Shown here: piece after piece, positions 32,303-40,845 of the stretch
Position numbering within the stretch: the stretch's first letter is position 1
How the letters are laid out: each line of letters begins with the position of its first letter
Assembly (NCBI RefSeq): GCF_038003045.1
Contig: NZ_JBBOOK010000002.1
Span: forward strand, 744,001-808,000
DNA length: 64,000 bases
Origin: Sporosarcina sp. FSL W7-1349
GTDB taxonomy: Bacteria; Bacillota; Bacilli; Bacillales_A; Planococcaceae
Direction: 5' to 3'
Program-made: the position numbers and the translations under genes
Notes under the pieces: generated by a model
Database searches by the model: none
Told to the model about the DNA's origin: nothing
The model's input: only the letters and a program-made list of their open reading frames with translations

Positions 32303-33604
32303 ATGGAGTCAAATCAATTAAAATGGTCAGTTACCGGGTTGGCCGGTTTTCAATGGTTGTTCTTCATGTTTGCCAACACCGTCGTCATTCCGATTTCCGT
32401 CGGAGGCGCTTTCGGATTGGAACAAGTCGAAATTGTATCCGCCATCCAACGTTCCTTCATTGTTACGGGAATCGCGTGCCTGCTCCAAGGATTTGCGGGG
32501 CATCGCTTGGCGTTAATGGAAGGCCAATCCGGATTGTGGTGGGGGGTCATTCTCAGTTTGGCCGCTACGGCAAGCACGTTGAACCTCGATTTATTGACTG
32601 TCGGCGGAAGTATTGCCGTCGGTGTCCTCATCTCCGGTGTGCTTGTCATGGTGTTAGGCTTACTCGGCATGGGGGAAGTCCTGAAAAAGTGGTTCACCCC
32701 GATTGTCATGTTCGTCTTCTTGCTTTTATTGGCCAATCAACTCATTACCATTTTTCTAAAAGGGATGGTCGGCCTGAATACGGGCGATGCAATCGATTTG
32801 AAGATGGCCAGCTTTTCATTTCTACTGGCTGCGTTGACAATTTTCATTCACGTGAAGGGGAAAGGGATTGTCAGTAGTTTGAATTTGCTAGTTGGCATGA
32901 CGATCGGTTGGGTCGGGGCCATCCTGCTATTCCCAGGGGAAGCTGCGGAGACAATTCGGACGACTCCATTTCTAAATTGGTTTCCATGGGGACCCCCGTC
33001 ACTGGAATGGGGGATTGTACTTACCGTTGTCATCACGGGCCTGCTGAATACGACAAACACCGTCGCTACGCTGAAAGGGGCGGAGGACATCTTTGAGAAG
33101 GAGACGACGCCGACACAATACAAGCGCTCCTTTTTCATCACCGGTGCCTTGACGACCATTTCAGGGGTGCTCGGCCTCGTCCCCTATGCGCCGTATGCGT
33201 CGTCATTAGGATTCTTGCAATCCACTGGAATCAAGGAACGGGCCCCGTTCGTCGTCGGCTCCGTATTATTCATCATTCTCGGGCTGGTGCCACCTTTAAG
33301 CGCATTCTTCTCAACCATCCCGCATAGCGTCGGGAATACGGTGTTATTTGTCGCCTACTTACAATTATTCCGCTCTGCCCTCCGCAATATCGAGGGGCTG
33401 ACATTCGAACCGAAAACCGTTTATCGCGTGGCCTTGCCGGCATTGTTGGGGCTATCCATCATGACGTTGCCCGCCAGCGTCTTCGCCACGATGCCCGAAC
33501 TGATCCAGCCCCTCGTATCAAACGGATTATTGATGGGCATATTGGCCGCCTTGCTGATGGAGATGATTTATTGGATCGGGGCAAGGTTACAAATGAATTC
33601 TTAG
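32303..33604 (+). CDS. NCS2-family purine/pyrimidine permease
   Basis: A 433-residue protein with about 12-14 membrane segments. The N-terminus FQWLFFMFANTVVIPISVGG and the glycine-rich ALMEGQSGLWWGVILSLAAT plus GLLNTTNTVATLKGAEDIF fit the xanthine/uracil permease family. It imports a nucleobase-like compound using the ion gradient. The ATG at 32303 has AAAGGA upstream; a much longer open frame starting at 31823 overlaps the opposite gene and is not used. Confidence 0.85.
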   Translation: MESNQLKWSVTGLAGFQWLFFMFANTVVIPISVGGAFGLEQVEIVSAIQRSFIVTGIACLLQGFAGHRLALMEGQSGLWWGVILSLAATASTLNLDLLTVGGSIAVGVLISGVLVMVLGLLGMGEVLKKWFTPIVMFVFLLLLANQLITIFLKGMVGLNTGDAIDLKMASFSFLLAALTIFIHVKGKGIVSSLNLLVGMTIGWVGAILLFPGEAAETIRTTPFLNWFPWGPPSLEWGIVLTVVITGLLNTTNTVATLKGAEDIFEKETTPTQYKRSFFITGALTTISGVLGLVPYAPYASSLGFLQSTGIKERAPFVVGSVLFIILGLVPPLSAFFSTIPHSVGNTVLFVAYLQLFRSALRNIEGLTFEPKTVYRVALPALLGLSIMTLPASVFATMPELIQPLVSNGLLMGILAALLMEMIYWIGARLQMNS

Positions 33605-33616
33605 ATTATTTACCAG

Positions 33617-33645
33617 GAGTCGCAGTTTTGTTGCGGCTCTTTTTA
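33617..33645 (+). terminator. terminator after the permease
   Basis: GAGTCGCA (33617-33624) pairs with TGCGGCTC (33632-33639) with one mismatch, followed by TTTTTAT. Confidence 0.75.
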
Positions 33646-33719
33646 TTTGGGGACGAAACGATTCTCTTCTCTTCATTCGGGTATTGTACAGTAAGCGATC
33701 TCTATCACAAGGATGGAGA

Positions 33720-33830
33720 TTATGGACGTTTGTCGGGGTTATGGGCGCAGAATATAGGCTTTTGAGCACGGGGAGCCTAGTTATAAGCGCCAATCCCTCG
33801 TTATGGGCGCGAACGAAATATTACGTTTAC
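33720..33830. repeat. about 20-bp imperfect tandem repeats, TTATGGGCGC family (array C)
   Basis: TTATGGACGT (33720), TTATGGGCGC (33739), TTTTGAGCAC (33760), TTATAAGCGC (33781) and TTATGGGCGC (33801) recur at 19, 21, 21 and 20 bp. Between them are short variable stretches such as AGAATATAGGC and CAATCCCTCG. It fills the gap between the permease terminator and the UbiB-like gene and differs in sequence from arrays A and B. Confidence 0.6.
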
Positions 33831-33857
33831 TGGCATTCCGATTTGGAGGGATTTTCA

Positions 33858-35531
33858 ATGTTACGCGATAAACTCAAACATACGAAACGCTATCAAGAAA
33901 TCATCAATGCGTTTTTACGGAATGGCTTCAGTCATTTCCTGTTTCGGGTCGGGCTCACGGAACGAGATTCTCGAGCCGGACAGATCGATGATGAATTGGA
34001 TATGAATTTGCGAAATATCGGGATCAAGCTTCGATTAGCCTTACAAGAGTTGGGGCCTACTTTCATCAAGCTCGGGCAGATTGCGAGCACCCGGCGCGAC
34101 CTGATTCCTATTGAAATCACCCGGGAACTGGAGAAGCTGCAAGATCATGTGGAGCCCTTCCCGTTCTCCGAGGTCCGGAGAATCGTAGAAGCCGAGTTGG
34201 GAAATTCCCTGGAAATCCTTTTTGACGATTTCAATGAAGTGCCTCTGGCGACAGCCTCGATTGGGCAAGTGCATCTCGCTTCCTTGCCGACGGGTGAGCC
34301 GCTTGCCGTCAAGGTGCAACGCCCCAATATCCAACCGACCATTGAGACTGATTTGGCGATTCTGGATGAATTGTCCGGATTTTTGGAGGAAAATACAGAG
34401 TGGGCCCAGCCCTATCGAATTCGCCAAATGATCCGTGAAGTGGCCCTTTCGTTGCGAAAGGAATTGGATTACACTACGGAAGGCCGAAACGGTGAGCGAA
34501 TTGCCCAGCAGTTCAATGACAATCCCCATATTTATATCCCGAAAACGTATTGGGAAGCGACCACACCGAAAGTATTGGCCATGGAACGGATTGATGGAAT
34601 CAAGGTGACACAAGTGGATCGATTGGAGGTAGCAGGGTATGATCGGAAATTGATTGCCGAACGGCTCGTCGATTCGATGTTCCATCAAGTGCTGGTCTAT
34701 GGATTCTTTCATGGGGACCCGCATGCGGGAAATGTGTACATTTTACCGAACAATGTCATTTCGTATATCGACTTCGGAATGGTCGGTCGGTTAGGGAAGG
34801 AAATGAAATACCATCTTGCCTCATTGATCATCCACCTACGAAAAGGGGATTCGAAAGGGATGATCAGGACGTTTACGGATATGGAACTGCTATCCAATGA
34901 AACAGACTTGAAAGAGCTGGAGCATGATTTGGATGATCTTCAATGGAGTTACTATGACATGTCCTTTGAACAATTGAATTTGGGCGAGGTGCTAGTGGAG
35001 TTGTTCGCCGTCGCCCGTCGCCATCAAATCAACATTCCGTCGGAAATCACCCTTCTTGGAAAAGCGATCCTGTCTCTGGAGAATATCCTAGCCACTTTGG
35101 ACCCGGACTTCAATATAATGAAGGCGATTGAGCCATACGGGGAAAAATTGCTTCTAGAACGATTTAGCCCCTTGCGACTGGCCAAGAAATCATGGCATCG
35201 GCTCATTGAAAATGTGGACGTCTTGCTTCATCTCCCGAAAGATGTGAAAAAAGCGACACAGACGATCCAGCGCGGTAAACTGCAATTAAATATCAATGTC
35301 CAACAAGTAAAAATCATTTTGCGCCGATTTGACCAAATTAGCAACCGTCTATCGTTCAGTATCATTCTGCTCGCTTTCAGCATTCTCATGACGGGGCTGA
35401 TTATCGGCTCAGCGATTGCCGGGCAAAAGAATGTGATTTGGCGGATGCCTGTCATCGAAGCGGGATCGATCATCGCGGCGTTGATGTTCTTCTATATGAT
35501 CGTATCGATATTCCGATCGGGCCGGATGTAG
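33858..35531 (+). CDS. UbiB/ABC1-family atypical kinase (AarF-like)
   Basis: A 557-residue protein: the KxGQ motif FIKLGQIASTRRDLIP, alanine-rich nucleotide loop ATASIGQVHLA, lysine strand PLAVKVQRP, catalytic HGDPHAGNVYI and metal motif YIDFGMVGRL, then two C-terminal membrane helices (about 500-550). The family acts as an ATPase that aids isoprenoid-quinone biosynthesis or lipid handling at the membrane; a Bacillota with menaquinone would use it in an unknown way. The ATG at 33858 has GGAGGG upstream; an earlier in-frame extension runs through repeat array C. Confidence 0.92.
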   Translation: MLRDKLKHTKRYQEIINAFLRNGFSHFLFRVGLTERDSRAGQIDDELDMNLRNIGIKLRLALQELGPTFIKLGQIASTRRDLIPIEITRELEKLQDHVEPFPFSEVRRIVEAELGNSLEILFDDFNEVPLATASIGQVHLASLPTGEPLAVKVQRPNIQPTIETDLAILDELSGFLEENTEWAQPYRIRQMIREVALSLRKELDYTTEGRNGERIAQQFNDNPHIYIPKTYWEATTPKVLAMERIDGIKVTQVDRLEVAGYDRKLIAERLVDSMFHQVLVYGFFHGDPHAGNVYILPNNVISYIDFGMVGRLGKEMKYHLASLIIHLRKGDSKGMIRTFTDMELLSNETDLKELEHDLDDLQWSYYDMSFEQLNLGEVLVELFAVARRHQINIPSEITLLGKAILSLENILATLDPDFNIMKAIEPYGEKLLLERFSPLRLAKKSWHRLIENVDVLLHLPKDVKKATQTIQRGKLQLNINVQQVKIILRRFDQISNRLSFSIILLAFSILMTGLIIGSAIAGQKNVIWRMPVIEAGSIIAALMFFYMIVSIFRSGRM

Positions 35532-35554
35532 GAGGCCCACGGATTTCAAGATTC

Positions 35555-35588
35555 AAAAAGGACTGCCCATGCCGGACAGTCCCTTTTC
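35555..35588. terminator. terminator between UbiB-like gene and YxcD-like gene
   Basis: AAAAAGGACTG (35555-35565) pairs with CAGTCCCTTTT (35577-35587); T-rich on both strands. Confidence 0.8.
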
Positions 35589-35595
35589 CCGATTT

Positions 35596-35886
35596 TCAAT
35601 GAATGACAGCAATCATACCTTGTTCGTCGTCGATTTGCAGTTGAATCCCTGCGGCGAATGGATCGATGTTCAAGTAATCTTTCAGCCACGACCGCAGCGC
35701 TTCGATCAGATGATACGTCTGCAAATTCTGCCTTGAGCCATTTACAAAAGCCTCGGCATGATAGCCATTCACATCATCATAGAGCAGTTCCACCTCAACG
35801 TCTTCAGGCTCTACTCGTTCTTTCCGTGATACTAAAACACATAAGGCATTAATGATATCCTGTTCCGGAATGATCAGCTTCTCCAT
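35596..35886 (-). CDS. YxcD-like DUF2653 small protein
   Basis: A 96-residue acidic, soluble protein resembling the Bacillus YxcD/DUF2653 family (N-terminus MEKLIIPEQDIINALCVLVS and C-terminal LIEALRSWLKDYLNIDPFAA). Function unknown. Its start overlaps the upstream membrane-protein gene by 13 bases, so the two are probably coupled. Confidence 0.75.
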   Translation of the reverse strand: MEKLIIPEQDIINALCVLVSRKERVEPEDVEVELLYDDVNGYHAEAFVNGSRQNLQTYHLIEALRSWLKDYLNIDPFAAGIQLQIDDEQGMIAVIH

Positions 35887-36311
35887 GGATTGACATCTTC
35901 TTTCTTCTTTTTCTCTTTCAATAAAGCGAACACTTTACGGATCAGGAAAATTAAAAAGAAAATGGCCAGCATATTAATTGCGAACCCTAAGATGGAACCG
36001 AGCATGCCCATATTGGCAAACAGGCTTCCGAATAGCAGACCTGCCAGTCCGCCTATGAATAACCCTTTCATCAAGCCGCCCGAGAAGAAACCGCCTTTCC
36101 CAGTCGGTGTATTCGTAGCCTTATTTGGGACGGCCGAATCCTCTTTCTTCTTCTCCGCCTTGGAAGGCGCCGGTTTGCTAGGAGCATTGAAGCTTTTCTT
36201 GCCGGATTTATAGGATTTCGCCTCGGCAGTGATATGGTCTTGGAAAATGAAGTTCCCCGCAGGGGATAGAATTAAAGTGACAGCAAGTAAAGCAGCGATA
36301 AGTTTTTTCAA
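35874..36311 (-). CDS. secreted/membrane protein of unknown function
   Basis: About 145 residues: N-terminal signal-like helix (KKLIAALLAVTLILSPAG), a lysine- and proline-rich linker (about 30-75), a glycine-rich hydrophobic stretch GLFIGGLAGLLFGSLFANMG and a second hydrophobic helix AINMLAIFFLIFLIRKVFAL before a basic tail. The pattern recalls Tim44-like lipid-interacting proteins but is not decisive. The TTG at 36311 is chosen because GGAGG lies 8 bases before it; an ATG five codons earlier contains that site. Confidence 0.7.
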   Translation of the reverse strand: MKKLIAALLAVTLILSPAGNFIFQDHITAEAKSYKSGKKSFNAPSKPAPSKAEKKKEDSAVPNKATNTPTGKGGFFSGGLMKGLFIGGLAGLLFGSLFANMGMLGSILGFAINMLAIFFLIFLIRKVFALLKEKKKKEDVNPWRS

Positions 36312-36464
36312 TTTCAAGTCCTCCATTATGTTTCAATTTTTAGCTTCATTATATAAATAGAAACCTCTACACTAATCATATTCGATTTTCAGTGAAAAAC
36401 AAAATAAAGAAAGCTGTTTTTCTTGATTTTTCTTATTCCATTTCTTACTTTATTCACAAGTGGT

Positions 36465-37352
36465 TCATTTTTTATTCCCAATCATCTGGACGAATCTCGT
36501 AGAAGCGGAGGAAAGAGGGACCGACTTCATGTAACAGACCCCGATATGGCGCTTTGGAATTTTTTCGATAAGATTCACTTCATGCACAAGGCCCCGATTC
36601 AAGTAATCCATTGAAAATTCTTTTGTCACACAGGCGATCCCCAGATTGATTTTCGCAAACTCTAGCAATAGTTCATGGGAGCCCAGCTCGAATTCGGGGG
36701 AAATCTTGATTCCTTTGGAGAGGATAAAGTCTTCCACGTATTGACGCGAATTCGATTTGGATTCCAAGAAGATCAAAGGCAGCTTCACTAGTTCAGCAAA
36801 ATCGACAGGTTTCGATAAAATCCTTCTATATTTGTCCCCGTAGACGAACGTATCCTGTATTTCGATGCGGGGGCCGAACTCCAATGTAGGATCGTCAATC
36901 GGGAAATTGCAGATGCCAATGTCGACCTCTCCGGATTTCAAGTAGGCGATAAGTTCAACAGTCGTTCCATTGACGATTTTAAATTTGATGTTCGGGTATT
37001 TTGTATGGAATGCTTCGAGATAGGGTAGAAGAAAATACCTGGAAATCGTATCACCTACCCCGATTTTCAATTCACCCGCTACTAGATTTTTATACTCTAA
37101 AATTTTCTTTTCACCGGTATCAAGTAAGTTGAGGGCGGAATTTGCGTATTCAAATAACAGTCTGCCTTCGCTAGTCAACGTAACCCCTTTAGGTGTCCGG
37201 TTGAAAAGACGGGTGTCCAATTCTCGCTCGAGCTGCATGATAGCCTGGCTGACGGCAGGTTGCGTCATGGATAAATCGACTGCTGCTTTGGAGAAACTTT
37301 CACTTTTCGCGACAATGCAAAAGACACGGTATAAATCCAATTTGCTTACCAT
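36465..37352 (-). CDS. LysR-family transcriptional regulator
   Basis: A 295-residue LysR protein: HTH at about 3-60 (FSKAAVDLSMTQPAVSQAIM) and an effector domain starting LKIGVGDTISRYFLLPYLEA. The ATG at 37352 has AAGGGGAG upstream. It is divergent from the F420-ligase-like gene with a palindromic candidate site between, so it probably controls that gene and itself. The ligand is unknown; the best resemblance is to CysL/YwfK-type regulators. Confidence 0.92.
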   Translation of the reverse strand: MVSKLDLYRVFCIVAKSESFSKAAVDLSMTQPAVSQAIMQLERELDTRLFNRTPKGVTLTSEGRLLFEYANSALNLLDTGEKKILEYKNLVAGELKIGVGDTISRYFLLPYLEAFHTKYPNIKFKIVNGTTVELIAYLKSGEVDIGICNFPIDDPTLEFGPRIEIQDTFVYGDKYRRILSKPVDFAELVKLPLIFLESKSNSRQYVEDFILSKGIKISPEFELGSHELLLEFAKINLGIACVTKEFSMDYLNRGLVHEVNLIEKIPKRHIGVCYMKSVPLSSASTRFVQMIGNKK

Positions 37353-37373
37353 ATAAACTCCCCTTATGGCCAT

Positions 37374-37399
37374 TATAAGATATATTAATTTTACTTATA
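37374..37399. promoter_or_regulatory. LysR-type operator candidate
   Basis: TATAAG (37374-37379) and CTTATA (37394-37399) are perfect arms with 14 bases between, placed just upstream of the LysR start, as expected for autoregulation. Confidence 0.45.
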
Positions 37400-37559
37400 C
37401 CATGAATCCATTGTATAGTACAAATAGGTAGTGCTTATCTGAATTCAGATAAAGTCTCCGACGGTTGTCCCGGATCTTTTTGGGAAAGCTAAAGAAGACA
37501 ACTTACGTATGCCGAGGCATAATTGATATTAATGTTAACAGTTATAAGGAGCGATCATA

Positions 37560-38756
37560 TTGGAAAAAGAGAGAATCGTGGGAACTGTTTCGAGAGGTCT
37601 GCGCTGTCCGATCATCAACAAAGGCGATAACATCGAACAGATTGTTGTGGATAGTGTGCTGAAAGCTTCTGAAGTCGAAGGTTTTTCATTCAATGATCGG
37701 GATATCGTCTCCATAACGGAATCCATTGTGGCCCGAGCTCAAGGCAATTATGCAACAGTGGACGACATCGCCCAAGACGTTCAATCTAAGTTCGAAGATG
37801 ATACAATCGGTGTCATTTTCCCGATTTTGAGCCGGAACCGTTTTTCTATCTGTCTTCGGGGTATCGCCAAAGGAGCCAAGAAAATCGTTCTCATGCTGAG
37901 CTATCCATCGGATGAAGTCGGCAACCACTTGGTAGAGATCGATCATCTCGACGAAAAGGGAGTCAATCCATGGACGGATGTATTGACGGAAAAAGAATTC
38001 CGCGAGCATTTCGGTTACAATAAACATACCTTTACAGGTGTCGATTACATCGAATATTATAAATCGATTGTGGAAGAACAGGGCATCGAATGTGAAGTCG
38101 TCTTCTCCAATAATGCCAAAACGATTCTGCAATATACAAAAAGCGTGCTGACTTGTGATATTCATACACGGAATCGGACGAAACGGATTTTGAAAGAGAA
38201 CGGCGGAGAGAAGATTTACAGCTTGGACGACATCTTGGCTGAATCCGTCAACGGCAGCGGCTATAACGAAGAGTTTGGCTTGCTCGGATCAAACAAAGCG
38301 ACTGAAGACAGTATCAAGCTCTTTCCGCGAGACTGCCAGCCGATCGTCGACAACATTCAGCAAATGCTATCCGATAAGACCGGAAAGACAATCGAGGTCA
38401 TGGTCTACGGCGACGGAGCTTTCAAAGACCCGGTCGGTAAAATCTGGGAATTGGCGGATCCCGTTGTTTCCCCGGCCTTCACAGCCGGCCTGAACGGAAC
38501 CCCGAATGAAATTAAATTGAAATACTTGGCGGACAACAACTTTGCCGACCTTCGCGGTGACGAACTGAAAAAAGCGATTGCGGACTTCATTGAAAACAAA
38601 GAAGACGATCTCGTCGGAGCAATGGAATCCCAGGGGACAACCCCGCGGAAACTGACCGACCTAATCGGCTCACTCTCCGATCTTACGTCGGGAAGTGGCG
38701 ACAAAGGAACACCAATTGTGTTCATCCAAGGATATTTTGATAACTACACGAAATAA
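37560..38756 (+). CDS. coenzyme F420-0:gamma-glutamyl ligase (CofE)-like protein
   Basis: A 398-residue protein related to the F420-0:glutamate ligase fold. N-terminal SRGLRCPIINKGDNIEQIVV and FNDRDIVSITESIVARAQGN (the latter like the CofE nucleotide/metal region), then GVIFPILSRNRFSICLRGIA and a late EVMVYGDGAFKDPVGKIWEL. Bacillota generally lack F420, so the substrate may differ (another amide ligation). The start is TTG at 37560, eight bases after AAGGAG. Single gene with its own terminator, divergent from a LysR regulator. Confidence 0.75.
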   Translation: MEKERIVGTVSRGLRCPIINKGDNIEQIVVDSVLKASEVEGFSFNDRDIVSITESIVARAQGNYATVDDIAQDVQSKFEDDTIGVIFPILSRNRFSICLRGIAKGAKKIVLMLSYPSDEVGNHLVEIDHLDEKGVNPWTDVLTEKEFREHFGYNKHTFTGVDYIEYYKSIVEEQGIECEVVFSNNAKTILQYTKSVLTCDIHTRNRTKRILKENGGEKIYSLDDILAESVNGSGYNEEFGLLGSNKATEDSIKLFPRDCQPIVDNIQQMLSDKTGKTIEVMVYGDGAFKDPVGKIWELADPVVSPAFTAGLNGTPNEIKLKYLADNNFADLRGDELKKAIADFIENKEDDLVGAMESQGTTPRKLTDLIGSLSDLTSGSGDKGTPIVFIQGYFDNYTK

Positions 38757-38763
38757 AAACATG

Positions 38764-38797
38764 CAAGCCGACGATAATTAAATCTATCGTCGGCTTG
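38764..38797 (+). terminator. terminator after the CofE-like gene
   Basis: CAAGCCGACGATA (38764-38776) and TATCGTCGGCTTG (38785-38797) form a perfect 13-bp stem with an 8-base loop; the T tract after it is short. Confidence 0.7.
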
Positions 38798-38933
38798 TCG
38801 TGTCTATTGAACGTCGAAAATTAGCTATAATCTCCTCTTACTATAGGTATTAAATAACATACTATCTGGACCGAATAAATTTTCACTTGTCCAAATATCC
38901 TTATTTCTACTCCCATTAATTTGAGTCATTTAA

Positions 38934-39869
38934 CTATTTCATATTAGATACTCTTTTTAAATTCATTCCTTGGGTTCTCAATTCCTTTATAAATTCTTCA
39001 CAGGCTGCCGATAAATGTGTTTTACTTTTATATAATATCCCAAAATGCGTATTCGTACTTGGATCTTTTTTCTGCTCAACAATATACAATGGGATGATAT
39101 CGCCATTGTATACATACGGATCATTTTTCAACGCAATATCTGCATAAAAACCGATAGCAAGTCCTTCGATAACTACCTTTTTTAAGATTTCTGTGTTACC
39201 CGTTGTTAATAATATGTCCGGTTCTCCATATTCCCTCAATTTATTCAGTATATAAGGGTTCATCCTATATTGCTCATTGAATATCACAATCGAATGTTTC
39301 ACAATTTCTTTAAAAGAAATTTCCTTCCGATTAGATAATTTTGATTGCTTCCCTACACAAGCCATAATTTGTCCGGTCAATAACGATTCAAAAATGAGTT
39401 CTTCGTTATAATCCGATATTTCACGACTAGAAGCTAGTCCCAAATCCACTTTGCCGGTCTTTACGAGTTCTTTTACTTGCATGGATCCTCCTTCCACTAT
39501 TTCTATCTTGACGTTGGGATATTTATTCTTGTAAATTTCCAATGCTTTCGGTAACAGTGTTATACATAAACTTGGAATCGCAGCTAATGAAAGACTTCCC
39601 GCTATCAAAGAATCTTTTGTTTTCCCCACTCTCTCTAATTCTTCTATTTTGAAAATAATTTCTCTTGCTTTTTTTATAATTGTTTCACCAATTTCCGTTG
39701 GATATGTTCCCATCCTTGATCGCTTGAATATAGTCACTTGTAACTTTTCCTCTAATTTAGTTATGGATTGGCTAATACTGGGCTGTGAAATATGTAGTTT
39801 CTTTGCAGCTTGCGTGATGGAGCCTGAATCGGCTATTTCAATTAGATAATATAGCTGTTCAATATTCAT
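38934..39869 (-). CDS. LysR-family transcriptional regulator (AT-rich block)
   Basis: A 311-residue LysR protein: HTH with GSITQAAKKLHISQPSISQS and effector domain from LSLAAIPSLCITLLPKALEI. It is much richer in A and T than the preceding genes. Divergent from the RraA-like aldolase and TTT genes, which it probably regulates. Confidence 0.92.
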   Translation of the reverse strand: MNIEQLYYLIEIADSGSITQAAKKLHISQPSISQSITKLEEKLQVTIFKRSRMGTYPTEIGETIIKKAREIIFKIEELERVGKTKDSLIAGSLSLAAIPSLCITLLPKALEIYKNKYPNVKIEIVEGGSMQVKELVKTGKVDLGLASSREISDYNEELIFESLLTGQIMACVGKQSKLSNRKEISFKEIVKHSIVIFNEQYRMNPYILNKLREYGEPDILLTTGNTEILKKVVIEGLAIGFYADIALKNDPYVYNGDIIPLYIVEQKKDPSTNTHFGILYKSKTHLSAACEEFIKELRTQGMNLKRVSNMK

Positions 39870-39901
39870 TAAGCATCCCTTCCCATAGTTTTCACCTATA
39901 T

Positions 39902-39919
39902 TATCATTAATATTTGATA
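39902..39919. promoter_or_regulatory. LysR-type operator candidate (TATCA/TGATA)
   Basis: TATCA (39902-39906) and TGATA (39915-39919) form an inverted repeat in the 112-bp divergent gap between the LysR and RraA-like genes. Confidence 0.35.
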
Positions 39920-39981
39920 TTTACCATTAGTTTGAACTATATGATAAGCTCTATTCAACACATAAAAGGAGGAATAACTCT

Positions 39982-40770
39982 ATGAATACTCAGTTAGAAA
40001 AGGAGTACCAAGAATATAAAGAGAGCGGTAGAATATGGGGGTTGGTCCCACAGGAAAGTATTAAAAAAATTAAATTCCCTCGCGTGAGCAAGGAAATAAT
40101 TGATCAATTTTTAGAAATTGAAGATCTAACAACGACAGTATCAGATGTTCTTGATTCACTTGGGATTTCCGGGGCAATTCCAGCATCGTATATCCCTCCC
40201 GTCATACCTGGAAAAAAAATAGCTGGACCAGCGGTAACTGTGAGAAATATACGGGCCAGAAAAACTCCTACCCAAGGATATGTGGACAAAGATTTTATTA
40301 AAATGTCCACACGTGATGCTTATTATTTAGCTGAGCCCGGCGACGTACTTGTAACTGATACGGGAGGTAATTTAGATATTTCTAATATGGGTGGTCACTC
40401 CTGTACAGTCGCACAATCCCTTGGTTTAGCTGGAAATATTGTAAACGGGGCTGTAAGGGATGTTACCACAATTAAAAATATTGATTATCCTGTATGGAGT
40501 TGCGGTAAAACACCTATCACTGGAAAATTTAGAATTGAAGCTATAGAGGTAAACGGTCCTATTACATTGCATGATGTGGTAGTTAACCCAGGAGATTTAA
40601 TGGTAGCCGACGACTCGGGAATTTGTGTGATACCCTATGACAAGATTGAATATGTTTTGGAACAGGCTCAATCCATAGTGAATGAAGAAGAGCGGATGCA
40701 CGATCTGATTATTAATAAAGCTCCTATTGATCAATTAAAGACTTTATTTAGAAAAAGATACGATGGGTAA
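39982..40770 (+). CDS. RraA-like / HMG-type aldolase family protein
   Basis: A 262-residue RraA-fold protein. TTTVSDVLDSLGISGAIPAS and KKIAGPAVTVRNIRARKTPT lie in the first half, and the active-site pocket GDVLVTDTGGNLDISNMGGH, NIVNGAVRDVTTIKNIDYPV and PGDLMVADDSGICVIPYDKI follow. The G-x(20)-R-D-x(20)-D-style residues of class II pyruvate aldolases (4-hydroxy-4-methyl-2-oxoglutarate/CHA aldolase) can be recognised in NGAVRD and VADDSG. It may cleave a tricarboxylate- or keto-acid-like compound imported by the adjacent transporter. AAAGGAGG precedes the ATG. Confidence 0.85.
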   Translation: MNTQLEKEYQEYKESGRIWGLVPQESIKKIKFPRVSKEIIDQFLEIEDLTTTVSDVLDSLGISGAIPASYIPPVIPGKKIAGPAVTVRNIRARKTPTQGYVDKDFIKMSTRDAYYLAEPGDVLVTDTGGNLDISNMGGHSCTVAQSLGLAGNIVNGAVRDVTTIKNIDYPVWSCGKTPITGKFRIEAIEVNGPITLHDVVVNPGDLMVADDSGICVIPYDKIEYVLEQAQSIVNEEERMHDLIINKAPIDQLKTLFRKRYDG

Positions 40771-40845
40771 TTTGGGTGGTTAGTTTTGGGGGATTTTAAA
40801 TCCCCCAAAATATTTTTTTAAAACTTCTACAATGGAGGAATTAAT

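Noticed and set aside
33684..33857. 58-residue N-terminal extension of the UbiB-like protein
   Set aside because: It translates repeat array C; the ATG at 33858 has GGAGGG and matches the family start.
34041..34724. 227-residue minus-strand frame
   Set aside because: Shadow of the UbiB-like gene on the other strand.
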